64,000 nt of DNA from Pseudomonas juntendi (GCF_009932375.1 NZ_BLJG01000037.1:1-64000); one strand, 5' to 3'; counted from the stretch's first letter, positions 44,439 through 53,289 are shown. Notes: generated by a model from the sequence alone, not told the origin. Numbers and translations are program-made.

Positions 44439-45050
44439 ATGAAACTGTTGCACATCGATTCGAGCATCCTGGGTGACAATTCCGCATCCCGCCAGTTGAG
44501 CCGCGAGGTGGTCGAAGCCTGGAAAGCCGCAGACCCGAGCGTTGAAGTGGTGTACCGCGACCTGGCTGCCGATGCCATTGCACACTTCTCTGCTGCCACG
44601 CTGGTAGCCGCTGGCACCCCGGAAGACGTACGCGACGCCGCCCAGGCATTCGAGGCCAAGCTCAGCGCCGAGACCTTGGAAGAATTCCTGGCCGCCGACG
44701 CCGTGGTGATAGGCGCGCCGATGTACAACTTCAGCGTGCCGACCCAGCTCAAGGCCTGGATCGACCGCGTGGCCGTGGCCGGCAAGACCTTCCGCTACAC
44801 CGAGGCGGGCCCCGAGGGGCTTTGCGGTAACAAGAAGGTAGTGCTGGTTTCCACCGCGGGTGGCCTGCACGCTGGCCAGCCAACGGGTGCTGGGCATGAA
44901 GACTTCCTCAAGGTGTTCCTGGGCTTCATTGGTGTCACCGACCTGGAAATCGTGCGCGCTCACGGCTTGGCCTACGGCCCGGAGCAGCGTACGCAGGCGC
45001 TTGACGCCGCACAGGCGCAGATCGCCAATGAGCTGTTTGCAGCGGCCTGA
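44439..45050 (+). CDS. azoR: FMN-dependent NADH azoreductase / quinone reductase
   Basis: 203 residues of the flavodoxin-like AzoR family. [20 protein letters not shown] (FMN phosphate loop), then [20 protein letters not shown] (FMN isoalloxazine loop) and STAGGLHAG. It reduces azo dyes and quinones with NADH as a cytosolic dimer. CAGGAGAG precedes the ATG at good spacing. It is followed by a strong terminator. Confidence 0.93.
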   Translation: MKLLHIDSSILGDNSASRQLSREVVEAWKAADPSVEVVYRDLAADAIAHFSAATLVAAGTPEDVRDAAQAFEAKLSAETLEEFLAADAVVIGAPMYNFSVPTQLKAWIDRVAVAGKTFRYTEAGPEGLCGNKKVVLVSTAGGLHAGQPTGAGHEDFLKVFLGFIGVTDLEIVRAHGLAYGPEQRTQALDAAQAQIANELFAAA

Positions 45051-45126
45051 TGCACAGCATAAGGCTTGCAAGGCTCAGGTGCCGGCAAGTCCGCGCTGCT
45101 GATCGTGCCCTGCTCAAGGGCACTGG

Positions 45127-45159
45127 AAACCCGCGAATACGCAGTGTTCGCGGGTTTTC
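45127..45159 (+). terminator. Rho-independent terminator after azoR
   Basis: AAACCCGCGAA / TTCGCGGGTTT stem with a ten-base loop, ending in TTTTCT. Confidence 0.85.
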
Positions 45160-45301
45160 TGCGTTATGCATCAACGTTACAGGTTGACGCAACAGTCGGA
45201 CTGTTGCGCCAGCCTAGGCCACAACTGTGCTGGTCCTCTTCAGAGTTATAGCCTTATGCTGTAACGAAATATGTCTAGAACGCCTGAAGAAGGAAGCTGC
45301 C

Positions 45302-46186
45302 GTGCCGCTCAAGGACCTGCTCATCGCCCTGGTGGTGATTGTTGCCTGGGGAGTCAACTTTGTAGTCATCAAGGTTGGCCTCGACGGCTTGCCGCCGATG
45401 CTGTTGGGGGCACTGCGCTTTTTGCTGGTGGCGTTTCCCGCGGTGTTGCTGGTCAGGCGCCCCAAATTGCCCTGGCGCTGGCTCATCGCCTACGGCGCAA
45501 CTATTTCTCTGGGCCAGTTCGCCTTTCTCTTCCAGGCCATGTACAGCGGCATGCCACCAGGGCTGGCTTCGCTGATTCTGCAATCGCAGGCATTCTTCAC
45601 GCTCGGCTTCGCGGCGTTGTTCCTCGGTGAACGGCTGCGCCTGGCCAGTGTGCTGGGGCTACTGGTGGCGGCCAGTGGCCTGGCCCTGATCGGCAGCGAA
45701 GACGGTGGCCACGTGCCGATGGTGGCGCTGCTGCTGACATTGTGTGGCGGGGCCATGTGGGGGCTGGGCAACATCATTACCCGGCGCTTTGGCTCGGTTG
45801 ACCTGGTGGCGCTGGTGATCTGGGGTGGGTTGATCCCGCCGTTGCCGTTCCTGGCGTTGTCCTGGTGGCTGGAAGGCCCAGAGCGTATTGGCCATGCGCT
45901 TGCCAACATCAGCCTCAGCTCGGTGCTGGCGCTGGCATACCTAGCTTTTGTCGCCACCATGATCGGCTACAGCCTGTGGAGCAAGCTGTTGTCGCGCCAC
46001 CCGGCCGGTAAGGTCGCGCCTTTTTCGCTGCTGGTGCCGGTGATCGGCTTGAGTTCGTCGGCATTGCTGCTGGGCGAACGGCTGACCGCAGTTCAGGGCT
46101 GGGGCGCCGTGTTGGTGATGGCCGGGCTGCTGGTGAACGTATTCGGCGCGCGGATCGGCCAGCGCTTGCGTGCGGCCAGCGCCTGA
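45302..46186 (+). CDS. EamA-family (DMT) exporter
   Basis: 294 residues, GTG start giving MPLKDLLIALVVIVAWGVNF. Ten membrane helices in two EamA repeats, with GLASLILQSQAFFTLGFAAL and the second repeat MIGYSLWSKLLSRHPAGKVA. Closest in look to the E. coli EamA cysteine/metabolite exporter type (VVIKVGLDGLPPMLLGALRF). The actual solute is unknown. A frame opening upstream at 45227 has no ribosome binding site. Confidence 0.88.
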   Translation: MPLKDLLIALVVIVAWGVNFVVIKVGLDGLPPMLLGALRFLLVAFPAVLLVRRPKLPWRWLIAYGATISLGQFAFLFQAMYSGMPPGLASLILQSQAFFTLGFAALFLGERLRLASVLGLLVAASGLALIGSEDGGHVPMVALLLTLCGGAMWGLGNIITRRFGSVDLVALVIWGGLIPPLPFLALSWWLEGPERIGHALANISLSSVLALAYLAFVATMIGYSLWSKLLSRHPAGKVAPFSLLVPVIGLSSSALLLGERLTAVQGWGAVLVMAGLLVNVFGARIGQRLRAASA

Positions 46187-46317
46187 CAGGAGGGTAGTGG
46201 GGGGCGTGGTGACGGCTGAAGCGTTGACCGGGTGGTAAGGCCCCATTGCCGGTTGCTCAGGTGCGGCTCTGTTAGACTCGGCCTCATTGTTCGAGACCAG
46301 GCCAACGGAGCGTTTGC

Positions 46318-46638
46318 ATGATCATTTCCACTACCAGTCAACTTGAAGGCCGCCCGATTGCCGAATACCTCGGCGTGGTCAGCGCCGAATCGGTCCAGGG
46401 CATCAATTTCGTCCGCGATTTCTTTACCCGTGTTCGCGACGTGCTGGGTGGTCGCTCGCAGACCCTGGAAAGCGCACTGCGCGAGGCCCGCGAGCAGGCC
46501 ACCGAAGAGCTGCAGGCGCGCGCCCAGCAGTTGCGAGCCGACGCGGTAGTCGGTGTGGATTACGAGATCAGCATGCCTTCGGTACAAGGCGGCATGGTCG
46601 TCGTGTTTGTCACCGGCACCGCAGTACGTCTGCGCTGA
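46318..46638 (+). CDS. YbjQ/UPF0145 family protein
   Basis: 106 residues covering the entire family domain: MIISTTSQLEGRPIAEYLGV, the central DFFTRVRDVLGGRSQTLE, and ADAVVGVDYEI. The family forms pentameric beta-barrels and was once called a heavy-metal-binding domain. Function unproven. Single gene. Confidence 0.88.
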   Translation: MIISTTSQLEGRPIAEYLGVVSAESVQGINFVRDFFTRVRDVLGGRSQTLESALREAREQATEELQARAQQLRADAVVGVDYEISMPSVQGGMVVVFVTGTAVRLR

Positions 46639-46684
46639 AGGCCGGTTTGCCACTGGTCGGCTGCCTGGGGTTTGCCCGACTGGT

Positions 46685-46716
46685 CTGTAAATGACCGGCT
46701 AGTCTCACATTTACAG
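46685..46716. promoter_or_regulatory. Inverted repeat before small gene
   Basis: CTGTAAATG-N14-CATTTACAG, perfect nine-base arms, about 60 bases before the small gene at 46777. It could be an operator or an RNA hairpin. No T-run follows, so it is not a standard terminator. Confidence 0.4.
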
Positions 46717-46776
46717 GCCGCGTCACTTGGCAACTTTTCTGGTTGCCGGCGCGTTGCCGCTGAAGGGAGACAGGGC

Positions 46777-46965
46777 ATGAGCGAATCTTTTTTCGAAGAC
46801 CTTAACGATGCGTTTCCGATCAACAGCCAGGTGCGTTGCGGCCAGGCGGCATTCCGGCTGGGGTTCGCCCACATGACCCTGGATGATTCCGAGCAGCTGC
46901 AGCCTGCCCATCTGCAGCGCAGCAAAAAGGGCCGCTTCATGCCGCGGGTGCCGCTGAAGAAGTAA
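46777..46965 (+). CDS. Small conserved-looking protein
   Basis: 62 residues, MSESFFEDLNDAFPINSQVR, ending in a basic tail (LQRSKKGRFMPRVPLKK). A good GAAGGGAGA lies before the ATG. A longer frame at 46672 starts before the ribosome binding site and is not preferred. No family recognised. Likely cytosolic. Confidence 0.6.
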   Translation: MSESFFEDLNDAFPINSQVRCGQAAFRLGFAHMTLDDSEQLQPAHLQRSKKGRFMPRVPLKK

Positions 46966-47094
46966 CCCCGCGCTGCCCGACGGCGGACTTTTTATGGCCA
47001 TTCGTTGACCCGCCTCATGAAATGATTGGGTAACACTCGCCGGATCGCCAAGCCTGTGCTTTGCTGACGCCACATTCGAGCAACGGAGGACTGG

Positions 47095-47406
47095 ATGCTC
47101 ATGCGCGTCAGGGAAGAGACTTATTGGCACTGGGCGGACGCCCAACTACACAGCCGCAGCCACGACGAAGCGCTCAGCGATGGCACCACATTGGATGTGC
47201 AGGTGCGCTTGTCGCGCCTGGGCGCAACGCAATTGTTCCTGGGGTTGTATGCCGGGGATGGGCGGGCGCTGGTGGAGGAGTACTACCCCGCGCGGCCGGG
47301 CGAGACCATGACCCGTGCCATGGTTTGGGGTGTCGACCGCGCCAGGGCCATGGCGACAGGGGCATTGCCGTTGCCGCCCGCCCGCCGCCAGCGGCGCCAG
47401 GCATGA
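47095..47406 (+). CDS. Unknown small protein
   Basis: 103 residues preceded by GGAGG six bases before ATG. MLMRVREETYWHWADAQLHS, a central beta-rich part (LDVQVRLSRLGATQLFLGLY), and a basic tail PPARRQRRQA. No known motif. The terminator begins at its stop codon, supporting a real transcript. Confidence 0.65.
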   Translation: MLMRVREETYWHWADAQLHSRSHDEALSDGTTLDVQVRLSRLGATQLFLGLYAGDGRALVEEYYPARPGETMTRAMVWGVDRARAMATGALPLPPARRQRRQA

Positions 47407-47438
47407 AAAAGCCCGGCCTGTTCAGGCCGGGCTTTGCT
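47406..47438. terminator. Bidirectional terminator between convergent genes
   Basis: AAAAAGCCCGGCCTG / CAGGCCGGGCTTT with a short TT centre and A/T runs on both sides, located between two convergent genes. It should work in both directions. Confidence 0.85.
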
Positions 47439-47451
47439 AACGGTGGCAACC

Positions 47452-47784
47452 TCAATTGAGCGGTTCGATCACCTTGACTGCCTGCTGCTCACGGGCAGCG
47501 GGCCATTCCTGTTGCAGGGTCTGCAGCACACGGCCAACGAACTCGGTGTCGGCGGCGGCCTTCTTGCCAACGTAGCCTTGGCCACGACGGTAGACCTTGA
47601 AGCGGGCACGCATGCTGGGCAGGTGCTCTTCAAATTCAGCTTCGACGGTATTCGGTGGCAGGCGATCGAGGCGCACTTCACCGGTTTGGCTGACCCACAG
47701 CAGGTGGTCGTCGAGGCTGTCTTTGCGGCCGGCGAACAGCTGGGCCAATTGGTCGATGGTCGGATTGTTGTTCAAGTTCATCAT
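47452..47784 (-). CDS. Unknown cytosolic protein
   Basis: 110 residues, start at the MMNLNNNPTIDQLAQLFAGR pair. Notable stretches: DSLDDHLLWVSQTGEVRLDR and KVYRRGQGYVGKKAAADTEF. Charged and soluble. Upstream in-frame codons add a cysteine-rich segment that looks non-coding. No family recognised. Confidence 0.65.
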   Translation of the reverse strand: MMNLNNNPTIDQLAQLFAGRKDSLDDHLLWVSQTGEVRLDRLPPNTVEAEFEEHLPSMRARFKVYRRGQGYVGKKAAADTEFVGRVLQTLQQEWPAAREQQAVKVIEPLN

Positions 47785-48084
47785 AAAGCCCCCATTACCC
47801 ATTCGTAGGTGATTTTCACAGTTGGCGCTACCACGGTGTAGCGCACTACCAACGCTGCTACAGCAGCATCGCAACAGGGGCTTTCTCACGCTGCCTTTTG
47901 GACAGTTTCCCGCTCCACGAACGGCCCGCGTTACCGCGCAGACCGTCTGGAATACCCTTGCCACCGCCCCCGATCAGGGGGACGGCTTCATCATGCACAA
48001 GGGCGATGAACGGCGTCAACCATTTTGTAGTGAATATTTTTTTTCACTACATAGTGTCGATTTGTTCGACAATCCGCGGCCTTT
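47785..48084. other. 300-base gap with an AT-rich inverted repeat
   Basis: No gene. TGTAGTGAA-N8-TTCACTACA (48026-48051, perfect nine-base arms with a T-rich centre) stands out. It lies between the end of ampC and the leftward gene and could be an operator for the latter or an ampC mRNA end. Confidence 0.4.
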
Positions 48085-49227
48085 CTACAGGCCGGAAAGG
48101 ATCGCAAAGGCGGCACGGACCCGGGCCTCATTGGGGTAATTGCGGTTGGCCAGCAACACCACCGCCAGCTGTTCGGCGGGCACGAACGCAGCGTAGGCAC
48201 CAAAGCCATTGGTGGAGCCGGTCTTGTTGTACCAGGCCGCAGGCAGCGCCGGCTGGGCTGGCTGCAAGCGCGTGACTGGCTGTGGTTCACGGATCAGCCT
48301 TGGGCTGTTGCCATCGACCAGCGTGTCCAGTGCGACCGGGTAGGGGTAGCGCTCCCAACCCAGGCCCTGGGTCATGGCGCCGACCTGAAAGTAGCCTTGG
48401 CGGGTAATGCTCAAGGCTTGCTGCAGCGCCGGTGGCAGGCCCTGCGGTTGCAGGTGCAGGCGCACGTAGCGCAGCAGGTCGCGGGCGCTGGTCTTGATCC
48501 CGTAGGCTTCGTCGGCATAGGGGCCGGGGCCGACGCGTACCGGCTTGTCGGCGGCATCGTAACCTTGTGCGTACAGGCCCTGGGTGCTGGCGGGCACCTG
48601 CAGATAGGTGGCGCGCAGGCCCATCGGTGCCAACAGCCCTTCGCGCATCAGTGTCGAAAACGATTGCTGTTGTGCGCGGGCGGCCAGGTCGCCGAACAGG
48701 CCCAGGCTAGGGTTGGAGTAGCAGCGCTGGGTGCCGGGTTTGGCGCGTGGTTGCCAGTGCCGGAAGAAATCGACGACCTGCTGCGGCGTCTGGACGTCAT
48801 CCGGGAACTGCAGTGGTAGGCAGTCCGCGCTGTAGGCACCGAGGTCGCGAACGGACGCCTCGCCAATAGGGGCGCCTGCCAACGCCGGGTGGTAACGCTT
48901 GGCCGGCGCCGACAGGTCCAGCTTGCCCTGCGCGCTGGCCAGCGCGGCCAAGGTGGCGGTATAGGTCTTGCTCAACGAGCCGATTTCGAACAGCGTGTCG
49001 CGGCTTACCGGCACGTTGTCGGCCTTGCTGGCCACGCCGTAACTGAAATAGTGCGCATGGCCGTGGGCATAAATGGCCACGGCCATGCCGCTGATGCCTT
49101 GCTCCTGCATCAGCGGGCGGACGACCTGGTCGACCTTGGCCTGCAGCGGGTCGTGAGCCTGGGCGGTGGTATGGCCCAAGGCAAGCGTGATGGTGGTGGC
49201 AATCAAAGCCTTGCGCAAGCGCGGCAT
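48085..49227 (-). CDS. ampC: Class C beta-lactamase (AmpC type)
   Basis: 380 residues with signal peptide (to about AQA, residue 24). Active-site motifs complete: S84-LS-K87, Y170-S-N and K335-T-G. Periplasmic serine enzyme that opens beta-lactams. One oddity: where many AmpC enzymes read YTAGGLPLQ, this one reads YSADCLPLQ, placing C136 in the active-site rim. No ampR is adjacent, so inducible control by a neighbour is not evident. Confidence 0.92.
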   Translation of the reverse strand: MPRLRKALIATTITLALGHTTAQAHDPLQAKVDQVVRPLMQEQGISGMAVAIYAHGHAHYFSYGVASKADNVPVSRDTLFEIGSLSKTYTATLAALASAQGKLDLSAPAKRYHPALAGAPIGEASVRDLGAYSADCLPLQFPDDVQTPQQVVDFFRHWQPRAKPGTQRCYSNPSLGLFGDLAARAQQQSFSTLMREGLLAPMGLRATYLQVPASTQGLYAQGYDAADKPVRVGPGPYADEAYGIKTSARDLLRYVRLHLQPQGLPPALQQALSITRQGYFQVGAMTQGLGWERYPYPVALDTLVDGNSPRLIREPQPVTRLQPAQPALPAAWYNKTGSTNGFGAYAAFVPAEQLAVVLLANRNYPNEARVRAAFAILSGL

Positions 49228-49346
49228 GAGCGGTTCCTTGTGTGCTTGGTGTCCGTTGAGCGATACCCCAGGGGGTTCCGGCGTTAGCGCTAAAAAGCCG
49301 GAAACCTTATCGTCTGCCCTTGCACAATGACAAGACGGGAGCCGTG

Positions 49347-50381
49347 ATGAAGTATTTGCGCATGCTGTTCGACAATTTCACCCTGGCCTTGCTCGGGGTG
49401 GTCTGCATTGCCACCGTATTGCCTTGTTCGGGCGACGGCGCGGTGTACTTCGGCTGGCTGACCAACCTTGCCATCGGCCTGCTGTTCTTCCTGCACGGTG
49501 CCAAGCTGTCGCGTGAGGCGATCATCGCAGGCGCCGGGCATTGGCGCCTGCACCTGCTGGTGTTCTCCTGCACGTTCGTGCTGTTCCCGCTGCTGGGGTT
49601 GGCGTTCAAGCCGCTGTTCGTGCCACTTGTAGGCACTGAGCTGTACCTGGGTGTGCTGTACCTGTGCGCCTTGCCCGCAACCGTGCAGTCGGCCATTGCC
49701 TTCACTTCGCTGGCCCGCGGCAACGTGCCGGCGGCCATCTGCAGTGCGGCGGCGTCCAGCCTGCTGGGTATCTTCCTCACCCCATTGCTGGTGGTGATGT
49801 TGCTGGGCGCCAGTGGCGATACTGGCTCCGGCCTGGATGCGGTACTCAAGATCACCTTGCAACTGCTGGTGCCATTCGTGGCCGGGCAGATCGCGCGGCG
49901 CTGGATTGGCGCCTGGGTCAAGCGCAATGCCCGCTGGCTCAAGGTGGTCGACCAGGGGTCGATTCTGCTGGTGGTGTATACCGCCTTCAGCGAGGCAGTG
50001 GTGACCGGCCTGTGGCACACGGTTTCGTCGCAGCACCTGGCCGGGTTGTTCGCGGTATGCGGCATTCTGCTGGCGGTGGTGTTGTTCGCTACCCGCCTGT
50101 TGGGCAAGGCGCTGGGCTTCGACCTCGAGGACCGTATCACCATCCTGTTCGCCGGCTCGAAGAAAAGCCTGGCCACCGGTGTACCCATGGCGCAGGTGCT
50201 GTTCGTGGGCAGTGGCATTGGCGCGATGATCCTGCCGCTGATGCTGTTCCACCAGATCCAGTTGATGGTGTGCGCGGTGCTGGCGCAGCGTTATGCCAGC
50301 CGTGAGCAAGGTTTGCCAGAGGCTCTGGCAGGCGCTGAACGTGCTGCGGCGGGCACTCGCCAACCCCCAGCCAACCCGTGA
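49347..50381 (+). CDS. Bile acid:sodium symporter-like transporter (SBF-like)
   Basis: 344 residues with nine or ten membrane helices. Family marks of the YfeH/SBF-like group: LTNLAIGLLFFLHGAKLSRE, YLGVLYLCALPATVQSAIAF, TSLARGNVPAAICSAA and FAGSKKSLATGVPMAQVLF. Start chosen after GGGAG. It probably moves an organic anion with sodium; the substrate is unknown. It is convergent with the TetR gene with no gap. Confidence 0.88.
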   Translation: MKYLRMLFDNFTLALLGVVCIATVLPCSGDGAVYFGWLTNLAIGLLFFLHGAKLSREAIIAGAGHWRLHLLVFSCTFVLFPLLGLAFKPLFVPLVGTELYLGVLYLCALPATVQSAIAFTSLARGNVPAAICSAAASSLLGIFLTPLLVVMLLGASGDTGSGLDAVLKITLQLLVPFVAGQIARRWIGAWVKRNARWLKVVDQGSILLVVYTAFSEAVVTGLWHTVSSQHLAGLFAVCGILLAVVLFATRLLGKALGFDLEDRITILFAGSKKSLATGVPMAQVLFVGSGIGAMILPLMLFHQIQLMVCAVLAQRYASREQGLPEALAGAERAAAGTRQPPANP

Positions 50382-50942
50382 TCAGTCGCCGTCCAGCGCG
50401 CGTTCGACAAACGCGCGGCTGGCGCCAAGCACCTGGCCTTGCACGCTTTCGCTGACCAGCATGCGGCCAACCAGCAGCGCGCCCACGCACTGACTGATCA
50501 ATACCCAGGCCAACTGCTCATCCTCCAGGGTGGCGCTCCAGGCCTGGTGCAGCTGCAGTAACCAGTGCTCGGCCACTTCCCGCACAGGGGCGTCAGCGCG
50601 GGCTATCTCCACCCCTAGCGGCGGCAACGGGCAACCCTGCTCGGCGTTGCGCAGGTGTGCCAGGCTAAGGTATTGCTGCAGGCAGCGGGCCAGCCGCTCG
50701 CGGCTGGCACCTTGGTTGGCCAGCCGGGCGAGTGGGCTGTTGCAGAGTTCCTGCCGGACTACCTCGGTGAACAGGTCATCCTTGGACGGAAAGTGGTTGT
50801 AGAACGCCCCCCCGGTCAGGCCAATGGCTTTCATCAAGCCGGCAACGCCCGTGCTGGCAAAGCCCCCGCGCTTGGCCAGTGCGCCGCTGCTGGCGAGCAA
50901 GCGCTCACGGGTTTGCTGCTTGTGTTCGTTCGAGTAGCGCAT
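50382..50942 (-). CDS. TetR-family repressor
   Basis: 186 residues starting MRYSNEHKQQTRERLLASSG. HTH: FASTGVAGLMKAIGLTGGAF followed by YNHFPSKDDLF. The rest resembles the YcdC/NemR-like ligand domain with C-terminal helices. It is divergent from a two-gene SDR/DsbA-like operon with a perfect palindrome between, so it most likely represses both. Confidence 0.92.
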   Translation of the reverse strand: MRYSNEHKQQTRERLLASSGALAKRGGFASTGVAGLMKAIGLTGGAFYNHFPSKDDLFTEVVRQELCNSPLARLANQGASRERLARCLQQYLSLAHLRNAEQGCPLPPLGVEIARADAPVREVAEHWLLQLHQAWSATLEDEQLAWVLISQCVGALLVGRMLVSESVQGQVLGASRAFVERALDGD

Positions 50943-50994
50943 GGGCGTGCCTCTGCAAGACGGCTTGACGAAAGCCGGCATCGTAGCATAGCGT

Positions 50995-51009
50995 TCGTTT
51001 ACTAAACGA
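50995..51009. promoter_or_regulatory. TetR operator
   Basis: TCGTTTA-C-TAAACGA, a perfect palindrome with seven-base arms in the 89-base divergent gap. This is a typical TetR-regulator site and covers both promoters. Confidence 0.75.
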
Positions 51010-51031
51010 TCATTCATCAATGGGTGCAGGC

Positions 51032-51763
51032 ATGTCAGAACAACAAAAAGTCGTGCTGGTGATTGGTGCGGGGGATGCCACCGGCGGCGAGATTGCCAAG
51101 CGTTTTGCCCGCGAGGGCTATATCGCCTGTGTCACCCGGCGCCAGGCTGACAAGCTGCAGCCGTTGCTGGAAGAAATACGTGCTGCCGGTGGCCAGGCCT
51201 ACGGGTTCGGCTCTGATGCGCGCAAGGAAGACGACGTGGCGGAACTGGTCGAAACCATCGAGCGCGATATCGGCCCGATCGAAGCCTTTGTGTTCAACAT
51301 TGGCGCCAATGTGCCATGCAGCATTCTGGACGAAACCCCACGCAAGTATTTCAAGATCTGGGAAATGGCTTGCTTCGCCGGCTTTCTGACTGCCCAGGCG
51401 GTAGCGCGGCGTATGGTCCGGCGCGAGCGCGGCACGCTGCTGTTCACTGGCGCCACCGCCGCAACTCGTGGCGCGGCCGGTTTTGCCGCCTTCGCCGGCG
51501 CCAAGCATGGGTTGCGCGCATTGGCCCAGAGCATGGCCCGCGAGTTGGGGCCGCGCAATATTCATGTCGCCCATGTGGTGGTGGACGGGGCCATCGACAC
51601 TGCCTTCATTCGCGACAGCTTCCCCGAGCGCTACGCCCTCAAGGGTGAGGGTGGCATCCTGAACCCTGCACACATCGCCGACAGCTATTGGTTCCTGCAC
51701 GCCCAGCCCCGCGACGCCTGGACCTTCGAGCTGGACCTGCGGCCCTGGATGGAAGGCTGGTAA
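51032..51763 (+). CDS. Short-chain dehydrogenase-like protein with altered catalytic triad
   Basis: 243 residues, start MSEQQKVVLVIGAGDATGGE (a second ATG lies four codons earlier). The NAD(P) site reads GAGDATGGEIA in place of TGxxxGxG. The usual Ser-Tyr-Lys triad is changed: the YxxxK position is FAGAK, with phenylalanine for tyrosine, and the serine strand reads LLFTGATAAT. It may bind cofactor without classic dehydrogenase activity. First gene after the TetR operator. Confidence 0.82.
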   Translation: MSEQQKVVLVIGAGDATGGEIAKRFAREGYIACVTRRQADKLQPLLEEIRAAGGQAYGFGSDARKEDDVAELVETIERDIGPIEAFVFNIGANVPCSILDETPRKYFKIWEMACFAGFLTAQAVARRMVRRERGTLLFTGATAATRGAAGFAAFAGAKHGLRALAQSMARELGPRNIHVAHVVVDGAIDTAFIRDSFPERYALKGEGGILNPAHIADSYWFLHAQPRDAWTFELDLRPWMEGW

Positions 51764-51783
51764 ACCCTTTTCCCTGCAAGGAC

Positions 51784-52404
51784 ATGACCATGCACAAGCA
51801 CGTCGATTTCTACTTTGACCTGGGTAGCCCAGCCAGTTACCTGGCCTGGACCCAGCTGCCGGCGCTATGCGCCCGCCACGGGGCAACGCTGCACTACCGG
51901 CCAATGCTCCTGGGCGGCGTATTCCAGGCCACGGGCAACGCTTCGCCAGCGATGATCCCCGCCAAGGGGCGCTATATGTTCACCGACCTGGCGCGCTTTG
52001 CCGCCCGCTACCGGGTGCCGTTTGGGCTGCCGCCGGCTTTTCCGGTCAATACGCTGCACTTGATGCGAGGCGTCATGGGTACGCAGTTACGCGCGCCGGA
52101 GCGTTTCGAGGGGCTGCTGGCGGTGTTGTTCAAGGGTTTGTTTGCCCAGCAGCGCAACCTGAGCGATGTGGCGGTACTGGACGCCACCCTGGGTGAAGAC
52201 GGCTTTGACCCACACGCGTTTCACGCACTGGCAGCAGATGACGAAATCAAGGCAGCACTGCGGCAGGCGACCGAGGTAGCGGTGCAGCGGGGGGTATTTG
52301 GTGCGCCGACGTGCTTTGTCGGCGAAGAGATGTTCTTCGGTCAGGACCGCCTGGACTTCGTCGAGGCAGCGCTGCAGCAGGGGGCGAGCAGCCTTTCCAG
52401 CTGA
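51784..52404 (+). CDS. DsbA-family isomerase (2-hydroxychromene-2-carboxylate isomerase type)
   Basis: 206 residues, thioredoxin-like kappa-GST fold. MTMHKHVDFYFDLGSPASYL with SPASYL in place of a CxxC active site, PMLLGGVFQATGN, and GVFGAPTCFVGEEMFFGQDR with the cis-proline. Relatives isomerise hydroxychromene carboxylates with glutathione in naphthalene breakdown, but no such pathway is nearby. It is in one operon with the SDR-like gene. Confidence 0.85.
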   Translation: MTMHKHVDFYFDLGSPASYLAWTQLPALCARHGATLHYRPMLLGGVFQATGNASPAMIPAKGRYMFTDLARFAARYRVPFGLPPAFPVNTLHLMRGVMGTQLRAPERFEGLLAVLFKGLFAQQRNLSDVAVLDATLGEDGFDPHAFHALAADDEIKAALRQATEVAVQRGVFGAPTCFVGEEMFFGQDRLDFVEAALQQGASSLSS

Positions 52405-52658
52405 GTGCGTTCCCACTGGCTGAGCAGATCGCAGGGGTTGCTGCCATACCGTTGCCAGGCATCAAGCCCGGCCTGCGCCCCGCACGGGGCCGTGCAGTGG
52501 ATGCACTGGGCAAGGCCCTCGCTGTCCAGCGCGAGGGTCAGTTGCCAGCCGTCGATGATCACGTCCACCAGGGCGTGGTCATGGCGCTGGGCTATCGACA
52601 GGGTATGGATACCGAGCGCTGCGTCACGCAGGCGTTGATAGACCACCCGGCTGTTCAT
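52341..52658 (-). CDS. Small protein resembling DUF7693
   Basis: 105 residues: MNSRVVYQRLRDAALGIHTL, then DVIIDGWQLTLALDSEGLAQ and CIHCTAP with DPCDLLSQWE-like NPCDLLSQWERTQLERLL. The start is five bases past the XRE gene stop, so both are co-transcribed. The last 20 codons overlap the end of the convergent DsbA-like gene. Function unknown. Confidence 0.6.
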   Translation of the reverse strand: MNSRVVYQRLRDAALGIHTLSIAQRHDHALVDVIIDGWQLTLALDSEGLAQCIHCTAPCGAQAGLDAWQRYGSNPCDLLSQWERTQLERLLAPCCSAASTKSRRS

Positions 52659-52662
52659 GCCG

Positions 52663-53208
52663 TCAGAAGTTCGCCGGGGTATTGGCGCTGATGATCTCGG
52701 CCTCGTCCGGGCCGATGTTCTTGAAGCTGTGCGGCAGGGTGGTGGGGATGTAGTAGCCATCACCCGAGTTGAGCACGCTGACCTGGCCGTCGACCCACAG
52801 CTCCACAGTCCCCCGCGTGACCAGCCCGCATTCTTCGCCTTCGGCATGCACGATCGGTTCGCCGGAGTCTGCGCCCGGCGCGTACAGCTCACGCAACATG
52901 CGCATCTGCCGGCCTTCGACACTGGCACCGACCAACAGCATGCGCAGGCCGTTACGGCCCAGGTCTGGCTGTTCGCCGCCGCGGAACACGTAGCGCTCTT
53001 CACGTACCGGCTCGTCGAAGCTGAAAAACTCCGCCAGGCTCATGGGAATGCCTTCGAGTAGCTTTTTCAAGGAGCTGACCGAAGGGCTCACGCGGTTCTG
53101 TTCGATCTGCGAGATCGTCGAGTTGGTCAGCCCGCTACGGCGGGCCAATTCCCGTTGGGAGAGGTTGTTGCGTTCCCGCACCAGTTTGAGTCGCGTCCCC
53201 GTGTCCAT
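52663..53208 (-). CDS. XRE-cupin transcriptional regulator
   Basis: 181 residues: HTH_3 at 1-60 (RLKLVRERNNLSQRELARRS, TISQIEQNRVSPSVSSLKKL) and a cupin at about 95-178 (HAEGEECGLVTRGTVELWVD, GDGYYIPTTLPHSFKN). Same layout as PuuR-type regulators that sense small metabolites such as putrescine derivatives. The effector is unknown. It is on the same strand as the MFS exporter upstream, 81 bases away. Confidence 0.9.
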   Translation of the reverse strand: MDTGTRLKLVRERNNLSQRELARRSGLTNSTISQIEQNRVSPSVSSLKKLLEGIPMSLAEFFSFDEPVREERYVFRGGEQPDLGRNGLRMLLVGASVEGRQMRMLRELYAPGADSGEPIVHAEGEECGLVTRGTVELWVDGQVSVLNSGDGYYIPTTLPHSFKNIGPDEAEIISANTPANF

Positions 53209-53289
53209 AGCCGCCTTGTAATCAGAGGTGTTTAAAATAACGAGCGATGCGCATTAAAACATACTCTGCCGCGTTGCGCGCTGTGCTTC

